From contig NZ_KB889967.1 of the NCBI RefSeq assembly GCF_000372885.1, positions 3,795,430 through 3,859,429 on the forward strand: 64,000 nt of DNA, read 5' to 3'. The notes below the pieces were generated by a model, which saw only the letters and a list, made by a program, of their open reading frames with translations, had not been told where the DNA came from and did not search any database. The translations under genes and the position numbers were made by a program. This DNA is from Methyloversatilis thermotolerans (GTDB lineage Bacteria; Pseudomonadota; Gammaproteobacteria; Burkholderiales; Rhodocyclaceae). Positions 29,662-37,033 of this stretch are shown one piece after another (the first letter of the stretch is position 1; every line of letters begins with the position of its first letter).

Positions 29662-31037
29662 GCGCTTCACCACGGCTGTTGCTGGTAGACGACGATACCG
29701 ATCTGCTCCGGCTGTTGTCGCTGCGCCTGAAATCCAGCGGCTATTCGATCGCCACGGCAGAGAGCGCCGAAGCGGCGCTGACGCGGCTCGAGATCGAGCG
29801 CTTCAGTCTGGTGATCAGTGATGTGCGCCTGCCGGACCGCGACGGCCTCGCCTTGTTCGAGCAAATCCGGCTCAGGCATCCTGCGCTGCCGGTCATCCTG
29901 CTGACTGCACACGGCACGATACCGGACGCGGTCGAGGCGACTTCGCGCGGCGTGGCCGGCTACCTCACCAAGCCCTTCGACAGTGCCGCGCTGCTGGATC
30001 GCGTGACTCGTGCGCTGTCCTGCGCAGCACCTTCCGGTGGCGCGGGTGCTGCGGACACCGGCTGGCGGGATGGCATCATCAGCTGCAGTGCAGCGATGCA
30101 ATCCGTGCTCGACGAAACCCGGCTGGTGGCGGCGTCCGATGCCAGCGTCCTGATCCAGGGCGAGAGCGGAACCGGCAAGGAACTGCTGGCGCGCGCATTG
30201 CATCGAGCCAGTGCGCGGACCGACGCACCGTTTGTTGCCATCAACTGCGGCGCCATACCGGAAGCCCTGCTCGAATCCGAACTGTTCGGTCACGAGCGCG
30301 GCGCCTTCAGCGGCGCCGTCAGTCGCCATACCGGGCTGTTCCGCGCCGCTCACGGTGGCACGCTCTTCCTCGACGAGATTGGCGACATGCCGCTGAGCCT
30401 GCAGGTGAAGCTGCTGCGCGTGCTGCAGGAGCGCGCGGTCAGGCCGGTTGGCGCGACCCGGGCCGAGCCCATCGATGTGCGCATCGTATCGGCCACCCAC
30501 TGCGATCTGGACGAACTGCTGGCGCGTGGGCAGTTCCGCGAGGATCTTTACTACCGCATCAATGTGGTGACGCTGAAGCTGCCTTCGCTCGCGGAGCGCC
30601 GCGAGGACATCCCGCTGCTCGCCGACCATTTCCTGCGAGGCCTGGCGAGCAAGTACGGACGATCGGTCCGCGGGTTCGCGCCGGAGGCGCTGGAGGCGCT
30701 GGCCGTTGCGAACTGGGCCGGCAACGTGAGGCAGTTGCAGAACGTGGTCGAACAGGCGTGCGCGTTGACCACCACACCGCTCATTCCACGCGCCCTGGTC
30801 GAGCGCGCCCTGAGCGTGCGGAGCATGGATGTGTTGTGCTACGCCGAAGCCAAACAGCGCTTCGAGCGTACCTACCTCGTGCAGTTGCTCAAGCTGACTG
30901 CGGGCAATGTCAGCGATGCGGCACGCATCGCCGGTCGCAACCGGACCGAGTTCTATCGGCTGCTGCAACGCTATCGGCTCAGTCCCGGCCAGTTCCGCGC
31001 CGATCCGCCCACTGTCGCCGAGCGCCGACACGCGTGA
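29658..31037 (+). CDS. glrR: GlrR/QseF-like sigma54-dependent response regulator
   Basis: A 459-residue NtrC-class activator. The receiver (1-120) has DDD at 11-13, D55 and K105 in YLTKPFD. The AAA+ domain has Walker A GESGTGKE (168-175), Walker B GGTLFLDEIGDMP and the sigma54-contact loop GAFSGA (215-220), with Ser instead of the usual Thr. A C-terminal Fis-type HTH follows (NVSDAARIAGRNRTEFYRLL). It presumably receives phosphate from the kinase two genes upstream. Candidate targets lie on both sides of the operon. Confidence 0.88.
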   Translation: MSASPRLLLVDDDTDLLRLLSLRLKSSGYSIATAESAEAALTRLEIERFSLVISDVRLPDRDGLALFEQIRLRHPALPVILLTAHGTIPDAVEATSRGVAGYLTKPFDSAALLDRVTRALSCAAPSGGAGAADTGWRDGIISCSAAMQSVLDETRLVAASDASVLIQGESGTGKELLARALHRASARTDAPFVAINCGAIPEALLESELFGHERGAFSGAVSRHTGLFRAAHGGTLFLDEIGDMPLSLQVKLLRVLQERAVRPVGATRAEPIDVRIVSATHCDLDELLARGQFREDLYYRINVVTLKLPSLAERREDIPLLADHFLRGLASKYGRSVRGFAPEALEALAVANWAGNVRQLQNVVEQACALTTTPLIPRALVERALSVRSMDVLCYAEAKQRFERTYLVQLLKLTAGNVSDAARIAGRNRTEFYRLLQRYRLSPGQFRADPPTVAERRHA

Positions 31038-31044
31038 TGCCCGT

Positions 31045-31063
31045 GCCGGCGTTGTTCGCCGGC
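31045..31063 (+). terminator. Hairpin after the glrR-like gene (weak terminator)
   Basis: GCCGGCG and CGCCGGC form a perfect 7-bp stem with a TTGTT loop, just after the response-regulator stop. There is no T-run, so termination strength is uncertain. Confidence 0.35.
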
Positions 31064-31078
31064 AAGATGCCGGAGGAC

Positions 31079-31096
31079 TGTCGCCATGGCCCGACG
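31079..31096. promoter_or_regulatory. GlrR-type activator site upstream of the BON gene (one mismatch)
   Basis: TGTC, 10 nt, GACG: seven of eight conserved positions, and the same TGTCG-N8-CGAC core as the two sites near 27.6 kb. It is centred about 110 nt upstream of the predicted sigma54 start for the BON-domain gene. Confidence 0.6.
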
Positions 31097-31171
31097 GATG
31101 CCGACGGTCGCCGCGGGCGCGGACTCAACCTGTGTGACGCAGGTGCTCCATCCGTCGCCGTATCCGCGGGG

Positions 31172-31187
31172 CGGCACGAAGTGTGCT
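31172..31187 (+). promoter_or_regulatory. Sigma54 (-24/-12) promoter of the BON-domain gene
   Basis: CGGCACG-AAGT-GTGCT has GG and GC exactly 10 nt apart and the full GGCACG -24 block; the -12 block is GTGC instead of TTGC. The expected start is near 31198, about 25 nt before the ATG, with the ribosome site between. Confidence 0.65.
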
Positions 31188-31221
31188 GAGGCTGCTCTGT
31201 CATCACCGGAGGAGCCTGTCC

Positions 31222-31581
31222 ATGAATCGTCACATCATTCTCGGTTTCATCTCGACCACGGCCATGGCCTATTCCATCTGCACCCCCGCTCAGGCGGCGG
31301 AACTGGTGGCCGAATCGATCGTGCAGATTGCCGACGGACACGCTGACGAACGCGACCGTCGTCTGCAGGAAAGGGTCAAGGGCGCGCTCCACGCGGAAGC
31401 GTCGCTCGACGGGTGCTATGTTGCCGTTGCGGCGCACGACGGGCGGGTATCGCTTGCAGGCGTTGTGCGGGACGCGACTCAGCTCGCCCGCGTGCTGCAG
31501 ACCATCGTGGCCATCCCGGGCGTGCGCGAGGTGGACAACGGTCTGGAAGTCGTCGCCGGGATGGCCGCTGGCGGGCGCTGA
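31222..31581 (+). CDS. Secreted BON-domain protein
   Basis: A 119-residue protein. A signal peptide (hydrophobic IILGFISTTAMAYSI, cut near AQA-AE) is followed by one BON domain (about 50-112; LQERVKGALHAEASL, VSLAGVVRDATQLARVLQTI, GVREVDNGLEV). BON domains bind membranes or peptidoglycan and are common in OsmY-like stress proteins. The ATG at 31222 has GGAGGAG 7 nt upstream. Its promoter carries sigma54 and GlrR-like signals, placing it in the same apparent regulon as the bactofilin. Confidence 0.85.
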   Translation: MNRHIILGFISTTAMAYSICTPAQAAELVAESIVQIADGHADERDRRLQERVKGALHAEASLDGCYVAVAAHDGRVSLAGVVRDATQLARVLQTIVAIPGVREVDNGLEVVAGMAAGGR

Positions 31582-31606
31582 CCCGGCGGCCGCAGCCGTT
31601 TCCTGG

Positions 31607-32383
31607 CTAGCGTGCCGGCACGCGATAGTGATTCGCGGTCATGAGATCCACACCGCAGGGCGTGGCTTCCACCCAGTCGATGAAACGTTTCACCATGGCC
31701 TTGCCGACAAAACGTGCGCCGTGCTGTGGCACGATCATGTCGATGTCGAGCTGCCTCGCCATGGTGGCCCAGAGGCGGCCGATGCGGTTCGACACCATGT
31801 AGCGGCTGTGAAAGCCCAGCATGTGCGGTATGTGCGCGTCGAAATCCTTCACCGGCACCGGTGCATCGCCGTGATCCATCATCGATGCGCCAAGATCGCC
31901 GGAGAACAGTATCTTCGCGATCGGATCATAGAAATGGAAGTTTCCTTCCGAGTGCATGAAGTGCGCCGGCAGGGCAAGCAGATCGCTCGTTCCAAGCGGA
32001 ATGTGCGCACCTTCGTCGGGGATGGGCAGGATGCGCGCGGTGTAATCGCGGCCGCTGGTGAAATGGGGTACGAAGCGCGCCCACAGTCTGGAAATCATCA
32101 CCGTGCAGCCGGTGCTCACCATCCATTTGTTGAGCGAGGCGATGATGTCCGGATCGGCGTGCGAAGCCAGGATGAGATCGAGATCGCGCGACGGGAAATG
32201 GCGCTGCATGGCCATCATCAGCGCGGTATAGGTCATGTTGCCGCCGGGATCGATCAGCGCGCCATGACCGCTGTCGACGACCAGAAACTGGTTGCACTGA
32301 ACCGCGTGGTCGGCGTCCTCGTCGACCAGATCATAGAAGGCAAGGCAGACATGCCTGCCGTTGTTGAACAGTTCCACCGCCAT
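31607..32383 (-). CDS. ODP-type di-iron metallo-beta-lactamase-fold protein
   Basis: A 258-residue stand-alone domain resembling the oxygen/NO-reducing half of flavodiiron proteins. The di-iron ligands appear complete: H75-x-D77-x-D79 (HADPD), H144 in HFMHSEGN, D163 in FSGDLG and H221 in PQHGARF. There is no flavodoxin domain, so electrons would have to come from a separate partner. The start at 32383 (MAVELFNN) was chosen because the longer frame continues into the tRNA-derived repeat. An O2, NO or peroxide sensing or reducing role is possible but unproven. Confidence 0.82.
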   Translation of the reverse strand: MAVELFNNGRHVCLAFYDLVDEDADHAVQCNQFLVVDSGHGALIDPGGNMTYTALMMAMQRHFPSRDLDLILASHADPDIIASLNKWMVSTGCTVMISRLWARFVPHFTSGRDYTARILPIPDEGAHIPLGTSDLLALPAHFMHSEGNFHFYDPIAKILFSGDLGASMMDHGDAPVPVKDFDAHIPHMLGFHSRYMVSNRIGRLWATMARQLDIDMIVPQHGARFVGKAMVKRFIDWVEATPCGVDLMTANHYRVPAR

Positions 32384-32511
32384 CGCGCACCTCGCACCGC
32401 ATACGTGCCAGGACAAAAGCCGGTCAGTCTGCAGTAAAGGCGAGGGGCGGTTTCCACAACTGACGGTGTCGTTGACATCGATCAACAGTGGCGCACGGCG
32501 AGGAGGGGATG

Positions 32512-32561
32512 TGGTGGGCCCCCTGGGAGTCGAACCCAGCACCAACGGATTATGAGTCCGC
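32512..32561 (-). repeat. attL: 50-bp duplicate of the tRNA-Ile 3' end
   Basis: Identical to 39788-39837 over 50 bp, covering CCA, the acceptor 3' strand, the T arm, the variable loop and the anticodon arm up to the anticodon stem. The sequences diverge immediately on both sides (AAAAG here, TGCTC at the other copy). The 5' half of a tRNA is missing, so it is not a functional tRNA gene. Confidence 0.95.
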
Positions 32562-32645
32562 AAAAGCTCTGATTTATCGGCATTGTTCGAGGTTGATGGT
32601 CTGGACCTTTTTCACGGTAAGTCCCCGTTTAGCCTAATAAATAGG

Positions 32646-32675
32646 TTGATTCGCGTTTACATGCGTTGCTATAGT
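32646..32675 (+). promoter_or_regulatory. Promoter of the integrase gene
   Basis: TTGATT (32646-32651), an 18-bp spacer, then TATAGT (32670-32675). The predicted start falls inside the inverted repeat at 32675-32719, so a protein bound there would block transcription. Confidence 0.6.
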
Positions 32676-32719
32676 CTGGCTACATGAGGGCTACATCAAG
32701 GCCCTAGTATGTAGCCAGA
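32675..32719. repeat. Nested inverted repeat in the integrase leader
   Basis: TCTGGCTACAT (32675-32685) and ATGTAGCCAGA (32709-32719) are perfect 11-bp inverted copies. Inside them AGGGC (32687-32691) pairs with GCCCT (32701-32705). A further direct GGCTACAT lies at 32689-32696. The right arm ends 2 nt before the integrase ATG, where a Shine-Dalgarno would be expected. Likely integrase arm-type sites, autoregulatory operator, or both. Confidence 0.75.
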
Positions 32720-32720
32720 G

Positions 32721-34112
32721 ATGAAGCGCGAGCGTCTCACCAACCCGAGGATTTCCGCTGCAACTTGCCCCGAGGGCAAGGGCCAGGCGTTCATCTGGGA
32801 CACAGATGCGCCGCGTCTTGCTGTTCGCATAACGGCCGCTGGCGCCAAGTCGTTCATCTTCGAAGCGAAGCTTCATCGGCAGACGGTTCGCCAAACCATC
32901 GGCGATGTGCGGGCGTGGAGCATCGAGAGTGCGCGCGCCGAAGCCCGGCGGCTTCAGACGCTCGTCGATCAGGGCATCGACCCGCGGCAGGAACGCGCGG
33001 AGAAGCTTGCGATCATCGCGGCGAAGAGAGAGAAGGCACGGCGCACCGAGTCGCCGGCGCTGGAGGCCTGGGCGGAGTACATCGAAGCCCGTCGGTCGAA
33101 GTGGGGCGCGCGAACACTCGCGGACCACCAGGCAATGGTCGGAGAGGGCGGTAAGCCCAAGACTCGCGGGCGCCGAAAAGGCCAGGGCGACACGACGCAG
33201 CCGGGCATCCTGCGGGGGCTGCTGTCGCTACCTCTTGAGCGCATTGACGCCGACGCCGTGCGCGATTGGCTGAAGCCGGAGGCGGAGCGGCGGCCGACGC
33301 ATGCCGCCCTTGCTTTCCGCATGTTGCGAGCCTTCCTGAACTGGTGCGCCAGCACGAAGGAGTTCGCCGGGCTGGTTCATGCAGATGCCTGCAAGACTCG
33401 GGCGGCACGCGACGAGCTGCCCAAGAAGGTCGCCAAGGATGACTGCCTGCAGCGCGAGCAGCTCCCCCTCTGGTTCAAGCAGGTGCGCGCGCTTGCGAAT
33501 CCCGTTCAGTCCGCTTACCTCCAGGCGCTGCTGCTGACTGGTGCGCGCCGTGAAGAACTCGCCGGCCTCCGCTGGGACGACGTCGATTTCCAGTGGAACA
33601 GCCTCACCATCCGCGACAAGGTCGAGGGTGAGCGAACCATCCCGCTCACTCCCTACGTGGCCGACCTTCTGCGCGACCTGAAGCAGCGAAACGATGCTGA
33701 TGCCCGAAAGGTGCTCAAGCTGCGCGGGCCGGATCAGGCTGTCGCGCGGGAGCGTGCAGAACGTGCGCTGCCCTGGGTGTTCGGCAGTCCTGCAGCTGCA
33801 TCCGGTCGGCTGCAGGAGCCGCGCATTGCGCACAACAAGGCATTGGCCGCCGCCGGTCTGCCGCCGCTCACCCTGCACGGTCTGCGCCGGTCGTTCGGCA
33901 CGCTCTCCGAGTGGGTGGAAGTGCCGACCGGCATCGTTGCGCAGATCATGGGGCACAAGCCGTCCGCGATCGCGGAGAAGCACTACCGCCGCCGGCCGCT
34001 GGACCTGCTGCGCATGTGGCACACGAAGATTGAAGCTTGGATGCTGGAACAGGCCGGCGTCGCGCAATTCGGGTCAGTGACCAAGCGGCGTCCTCGGCCT
34101 GTGCGGAGCTGA
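32721..34112 (+). CDS. int: P4-type tyrosine integrase
   Basis: Catalyses site-specific recombination at tRNA-Ile. The 463-residue protein has an N-terminal arm-binding DUF4102-like domain (about 5-100), a core-binding domain (about 110-225) and a catalytic domain with R276 (LTGARREELAGLRW), H386-x-x-R389 (HGLRRSFGTL), H412 (GHKPSAIAEK) and the nucleophile Y422. All catalytic residues are present, so it may still be active. It reads inward from the left att copy. The leader has almost no Shine-Dalgarno and contains the inverted repeat described separately. Confidence 0.93.
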   Translation: MKRERLTNPRISAATCPEGKGQAFIWDTDAPRLAVRITAAGAKSFIFEAKLHRQTVRQTIGDVRAWSIESARAEARRLQTLVDQGIDPRQERAEKLAIIAAKREKARRTESPALEAWAEYIEARRSKWGARTLADHQAMVGEGGKPKTRGRRKGQGDTTQPGILRGLLSLPLERIDADAVRDWLKPEAERRPTHAALAFRMLRAFLNWCASTKEFAGLVHADACKTRAARDELPKKVAKDDCLQREQLPLWFKQVRALANPVQSAYLQALLLTGARREELAGLRWDDVDFQWNSLTIRDKVEGERTIPLTPYVADLLRDLKQRNDADARKVLKLRGPDQAVARERAERALPWVFGSPAAASGRLQEPRIAHNKALAAAGLPPLTLHGLRRSFGTLSEWVEVPTGIVAQIMGHKPSAIAEKHYRRRPLDLLRMWHTKIEAWMLEQAGVAQFGSVTKRRPRPVRS

Positions 34113-34179
34113 ATGAAGTAGCACCGCCGCCTGACGGTCTCAGGTGAAGGCAGTCCAGGCGGTGGGCGCCCAGACTGCC

Positions 34180-34211
34180 GACCACAACGTGAAAGGGACT
34201 TCACATCATGG
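34180..34211 (+). repeat. Leader repeat copy 1 (hairpin plus start codon)
   Basis: GACCACAACGTGAAA, GGGAC, then TTCACATCATGG. GTGAA and TTCAC can pair around the AGGGAC that would serve as ribosome site. A near-identical copy is at 34605-34637, in front of the next gene. Confidence 0.8.
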
Positions 34212-34492
34212 ACAGCATCAAGGATAGCAGCACGCCAGACCTCCAAAAGTCGGACGCCGGAACCTTCATGTCTGCAGAGCGCCGATTGGTCGCGCTCAAG
34301 GCGGTTTGGGAAATCGAATCTCTTGCCCGCAACGTCCCAGTCATCGCGCAACAAGACGACGTGGAGGCCGTGGAAATCGCCGACACGCTGCGCTGCATCT
34401 ATAACCGCATCAAGACTCTCGTCGACGTCGCAAACTGCGCCATTGATTGCGATGCAAGCCAAACCGAAGAGCTGAAGGCAATGCTCGCCTGA
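34208..34492 (+). CDS. Small element protein of unknown function (94 aa)
   Basis: A mostly helical, acidic 94-residue protein (VALKAVWEIESLARNVPVIAQ and DTLRCIYNRIKTLVDVANCA look amphipathic). No signal peptide, membrane segment or catalytic motif. Its start codon is the end of the first leader repeat, with AAAGGGA about 9 nt upstream. It is the first gene after the integrase. I do not recognise a family. Confidence 0.65.
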   Translation: MDSIKDSSTPDLQKSDAGTFMSAERRLVALKAVWEIESLARNVPVIAQQDDVEAVEIADTLRCIYNRIKTLVDVANCAIDCDASQTEELKAMLA

Positions 34493-34604
34493 GCGCGTGG
34501 CACGCTGTTGTTCGAATTCAGCAGCTGTCGTCCTATCTGTACCCGCGCCGGCCGGTCGCCGGCAGAAGCGGGGCCGCACAGTGCGGGAACACTGCGCAGC
34601 CCCT

Positions 34605-34637
34605 GACCACAACGTGAAATGGAGCTTCACATCATGG
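34605..34637 (+). repeat. Leader repeat copy 2 (hairpin plus start codon)
   Basis: GACCACAACGTGAAA, TGGAGC, then TTCACATCATGG: the same arms as the copy at 34180 with a slightly different inner ribosome site (TGGAGC). Each copy ends at the start codon of a small gene, so both genes may share a translation control. Confidence 0.8.
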
Positions 34638-34981
34638 CTACTCAGCAGTCTACCGGGGCGGCAGCCGCGGCAGTCCATCCGGAGTTTCAGCGGTTCGCAG
34701 CAGAAGTCGGGGAACAGGTTTTCGACGCAGCATCGCTCGTTCGCGGTGCGCGAAGCATCTTCGAGGCGGATGGCGCGTGGCAAGAGAAGGAGGAGTACGT
34801 CGCCATGCTGCGACTGCTCTCGATCGCGGATCGAGGACTTGCCACGGTAAATGAACGGCTCGACGCGGCGCGGGCGGTCTATCAGTTGAAGCGCGCGGGT
34901 CGCCAGACCGCGAAGTCGGCAGAAAGCAGCGCACCGGCCGAGTCACCGGCTACCGACGGAGGTGGCGATCATGAAAGCTGA
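34634..34981 (+). CDS. Small element protein of unknown function (115 aa)
   Basis: A 115-residue protein, helical in its first 85 residues (FQRFAAEVGEQVFDAASLVRG, EEYVAMLRLLSIADRGLATV), with an Ala/Glu/Ser-rich tail. It has the same kind of size, leader and helical character as the 94-residue neighbour, but the sequences are not obviously related. The start at 34634 follows the leader repeat; an in-frame ATG at 34619 lies inside the hairpin and was not chosen. Its end overlaps the next gene by 11 nt. Confidence 0.65.
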   Translation: MATQQSTGAAAAAVHPEFQRFAAEVGEQVFDAASLVRGARSIFEADGAWQEKEEYVAMLRLLSIADRGLATVNERLDAARAVYQLKRAGRQTAKSAESSAPAESPATDGGGDHES

Positions 34982-35450
34982 ACGCTACGGAGCGCGCGAC
35001 CTTGCGTACAGCGCGTGGCACCGACCTCGATCCGCCGGCCGGTACGTCGGCATCGACCGGGCCCAGAATCTGGGGATGATTGATGTCGATTGCGTCCTGT
35101 ACGTCGAGTACGACACGGACACGCGCGAGCCCCTCGCGCTGATCGAGACAGCCCGGGACGTGGGTCAGCAGCATAAGACCGCAACCATCACTGCGGCCCT
35201 CGCGCGACGTGCGCGGCTCCCTGCCTTCGCCGTGCTCTATGAGGCGGCGAACGACCCGAACCCAGCGGACAATCGGTTTCCGGACATCGCGAGATTCCGG
35301 GTCAGACGCTTGTGGCCGCAGCCGGAGCGCTCGTGGCGTGTCGTGTCGCCGGAGCAGTGGGCACAGGCGCTGCTGCACATTCGGCAGTGGTCATCCTTCC
35401 GTCTCGACCAGGAGGCGGCAAACGACAGCCTGTGGGGGACTGAGCGATGA
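34971..35450 (+). CDS. Conserved element protein, possible nuclease-like fold
   Basis: A 159-residue protein. The pattern DCVLYVEYD, then LALIETARDVGQ, then LPAFAVLYE is an alternating beta-strand core with acidic residues that would fit a PD-(D/E)XK-like fold, but the catalytic Lys is not clear. DLAYSAWHRP near the start and RFRVRRLWPQPERSW near the end look conserved; I recall similar proteins in integrative elements of proteobacteria, with no known function. The ATG at 34971 has GGAGG 8 nt upstream, favouring it over a GTG at 34962. Confidence 0.68.
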   Translation: MKAERYGARDLAYSAWHRPRSAGRYVGIDRAQNLGMIDVDCVLYVEYDTDTREPLALIETARDVGQQHKTATITAALARRARLPAFAVLYEAANDPNPADNRFPDIARFRVRRLWPQPERSWRVVSPEQWAQALLHIRQWSSFRLDQEAANDSLWGTER

Positions 35451-35490
35451 GAACGCAATGTGACGACGCCAGCAGTTGGGGGGCTGGGCC

Positions 35491-35928
35491 ATGGGCATGA
35501 GGTATGTGGGACCAACGCGGGTGCGCCACCTCGATGACGCAACCTTGGATTCGTTTCCTGCGGAGGTGCGCGTTTTCACTCGCCGGGCCGTTGATTTGGG
35601 CATTGAAGTGCGGGTCGAGACTGACCGGCACGGAGACGAAGCGCTCGCGTGGCTCGGGTCGGAGGAGCAATTCCGCGAGCTCGATGCATTTCGCGTCGGG
35701 ACAGACTGGACCTTCAAGACCATGCGTCGCGCCATCGGAGTCGGCGGAATTCGCGGGTACGTTTGGCGAGAGCCTGACGGGCGTATTCGATTCGTCATCG
35801 AGTCGTATTGCGGTCATTTCACGGCGCGTGCGATGGTCGCGGCTGCACGTGGGGACGCCGCGTTCCAGAGTTTCAAGGCGGCCATCCTTCGCAGCCCCGC
35901 TCACTCCAGCGACATTCGGGAACCATGA
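35491..35928 (+). CDS. Element protein of unknown function (145 aa)
   Basis: A 145-residue soluble, mixed alpha/beta protein (VRVFTRRAVDLGIEVRVETD, IRGYVWREPDGRIRFVIESY). No recognisable motif. ATGs at 35491 and 35497 are both possible, with a G-rich stretch upstream. The stop overlaps the next ATG (ATGA), so it is translationally coupled to the 324-residue protein, which suggests a joint function. Confidence 0.62.
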   Translation: MGMRYVGPTRVRHLDDATLDSFPAEVRVFTRRAVDLGIEVRVETDRHGDEALAWLGSEEQFRELDAFRVGTDWTFKTMRRAIGVGGIRGYVWREPDGRIRFVIESYCGHFTARAMVAAARGDAAFQSFKAAILRSPAHSSDIREP

Positions 35929-36899
35929 CGAAGCCCCCGCCCACGCTGCGCGCCGGCCAAGCCCTTGTCGTTGTTGGCGCCTTCACTTGGCTCGGAGAGA
36001 ACCGTGATGACTGGTTCGACGCGCTCGGGTTCGGGCGGTGGCGTCAGGTCGAGGACTGGGCGGACGCGCCTCGGGTCGTGCTGGAAGAGATGGCTCTTCT
36101 GACGCTGATCGATTGGGGGCTGCCGAATCAAGGCGCACGCAACGCGGTGACGCACTTCCGGGAGTCGCAAGTCGCCGGCAGGACGCAAATCGTGATTGTC
36201 CTGGGCCACGCCGCGCATCCCGGGGAAGAATTGGCCCTTGCGCGACTTGAGAGCGTTGATGTCATCCAGGCGTGCTCCGAAAAGCAAGCCTTTCTGCAAA
36301 GCGTCTTCGACGCAATCGAGCGTTCTACAGTCCGGGCGAAGCACCGCGCGGCGTTGCAGGATGCGCTGGATAGATTGAATCGACACGCTGCCTTCACGGA
36401 GCCCGAATTGAGCGCTTTGAACACCTTGGAGGCAGAGCGCAATCGCTGGGTGACGGAGCGGGTACTCATCCCCAACACTGTGCTTGCAGAGTATCTGTCG
36501 GGCGGAACCCTTGATGAGGAGGGGAAGAGTCAGAACCCGCTATCTGCTGTGACAAGGGCGAAAGACGCGCTCACGCAGCGGAACGTCAGGAATCCGAGGG
36601 GGGCGCCTTACTCCTGGTCGGCTGTGAATAGGTTCTTCAGGGAAGCCAAGCAGCTCGACCGAATTAGGAAGCAGTTCGTTGATGCAGAGAGGCAATTGCG
36701 GCTGAAGAAAGAGGAGTGGATCGAGCAGCGGATTGTAGCTTCACGAAGGGACGGGGTGGCCGCTGAGACCAGAGAAGAAGCCGAAGGAGCTATCGAAGCC
36801 CTTATACAGCGCGCCCTGAATGACTTCTCGCCTTCGGTTGCCGGGTCGCTCGTTCGTCGGGGCGCAAAGCTTCGATACCGCCTGAAAAGGGGCGGGTAA
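35925..36899 (+). CDS. Receiver-like domain protein of unknown function (324 aa)
   Basis: The N-terminal part (about 8-135) has a receiver-like beta/alpha order: strand ALVVVGAF, strand LLTLIDWGLP with a candidate phosphoacceptor D63, strand IVIVLGHAA, strand VDVIQACSEK with K120, and a closing helix. The acidic pair after strand 1 and the Thr after strand 4 are missing, so it is at best a divergent or pseudo-receiver. The C-terminal half is charged and helical (FREAKQLDRIRKQFVDAERQ); a winged-helix-like stretch around 195-240 is possible. The start overlaps the previous stop. Function unknown. Confidence 0.6.
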   Translation: MTKPPPTLRAGQALVVVGAFTWLGENRDDWFDALGFGRWRQVEDWADAPRVVLEEMALLTLIDWGLPNQGARNAVTHFRESQVAGRTQIVIVLGHAAHPGEELALARLESVDVIQACSEKQAFLQSVFDAIERSTVRAKHRAALQDALDRLNRHAAFTEPELSALNTLEAERNRWVTERVLIPNTVLAEYLSGGTLDEEGKSQNPLSAVTRAKDALTQRNVRNPRGAPYSWSAVNRFFREAKQLDRIRKQFVDAERQLRLKKEEWIEQRIVASRRDGVAAETREEAEGAIEALIQRALNDFSPSVAGSLVRRGAKLRYRLKRGG

Positions 36900-37033
36900 G
36901 CCGCCGACAAGATATAGCCCCAGTTTTGCCCACGAAAACTAGGGCTAAATTGATGAGGCTGGAAAAACGAGCATGCGTCCATCGACGTTGATCGCCCGGT
37001 AATTCCGCCGGAGTCAGCGTCGGGGAGCAACGT

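Noticed and set aside
32512-32561. A second tRNA-Ile gene
   Set aside because: Only the 3' 50 bp are present; the acceptor 5' strand and D arm are missing. It is the duplicated attachment site.
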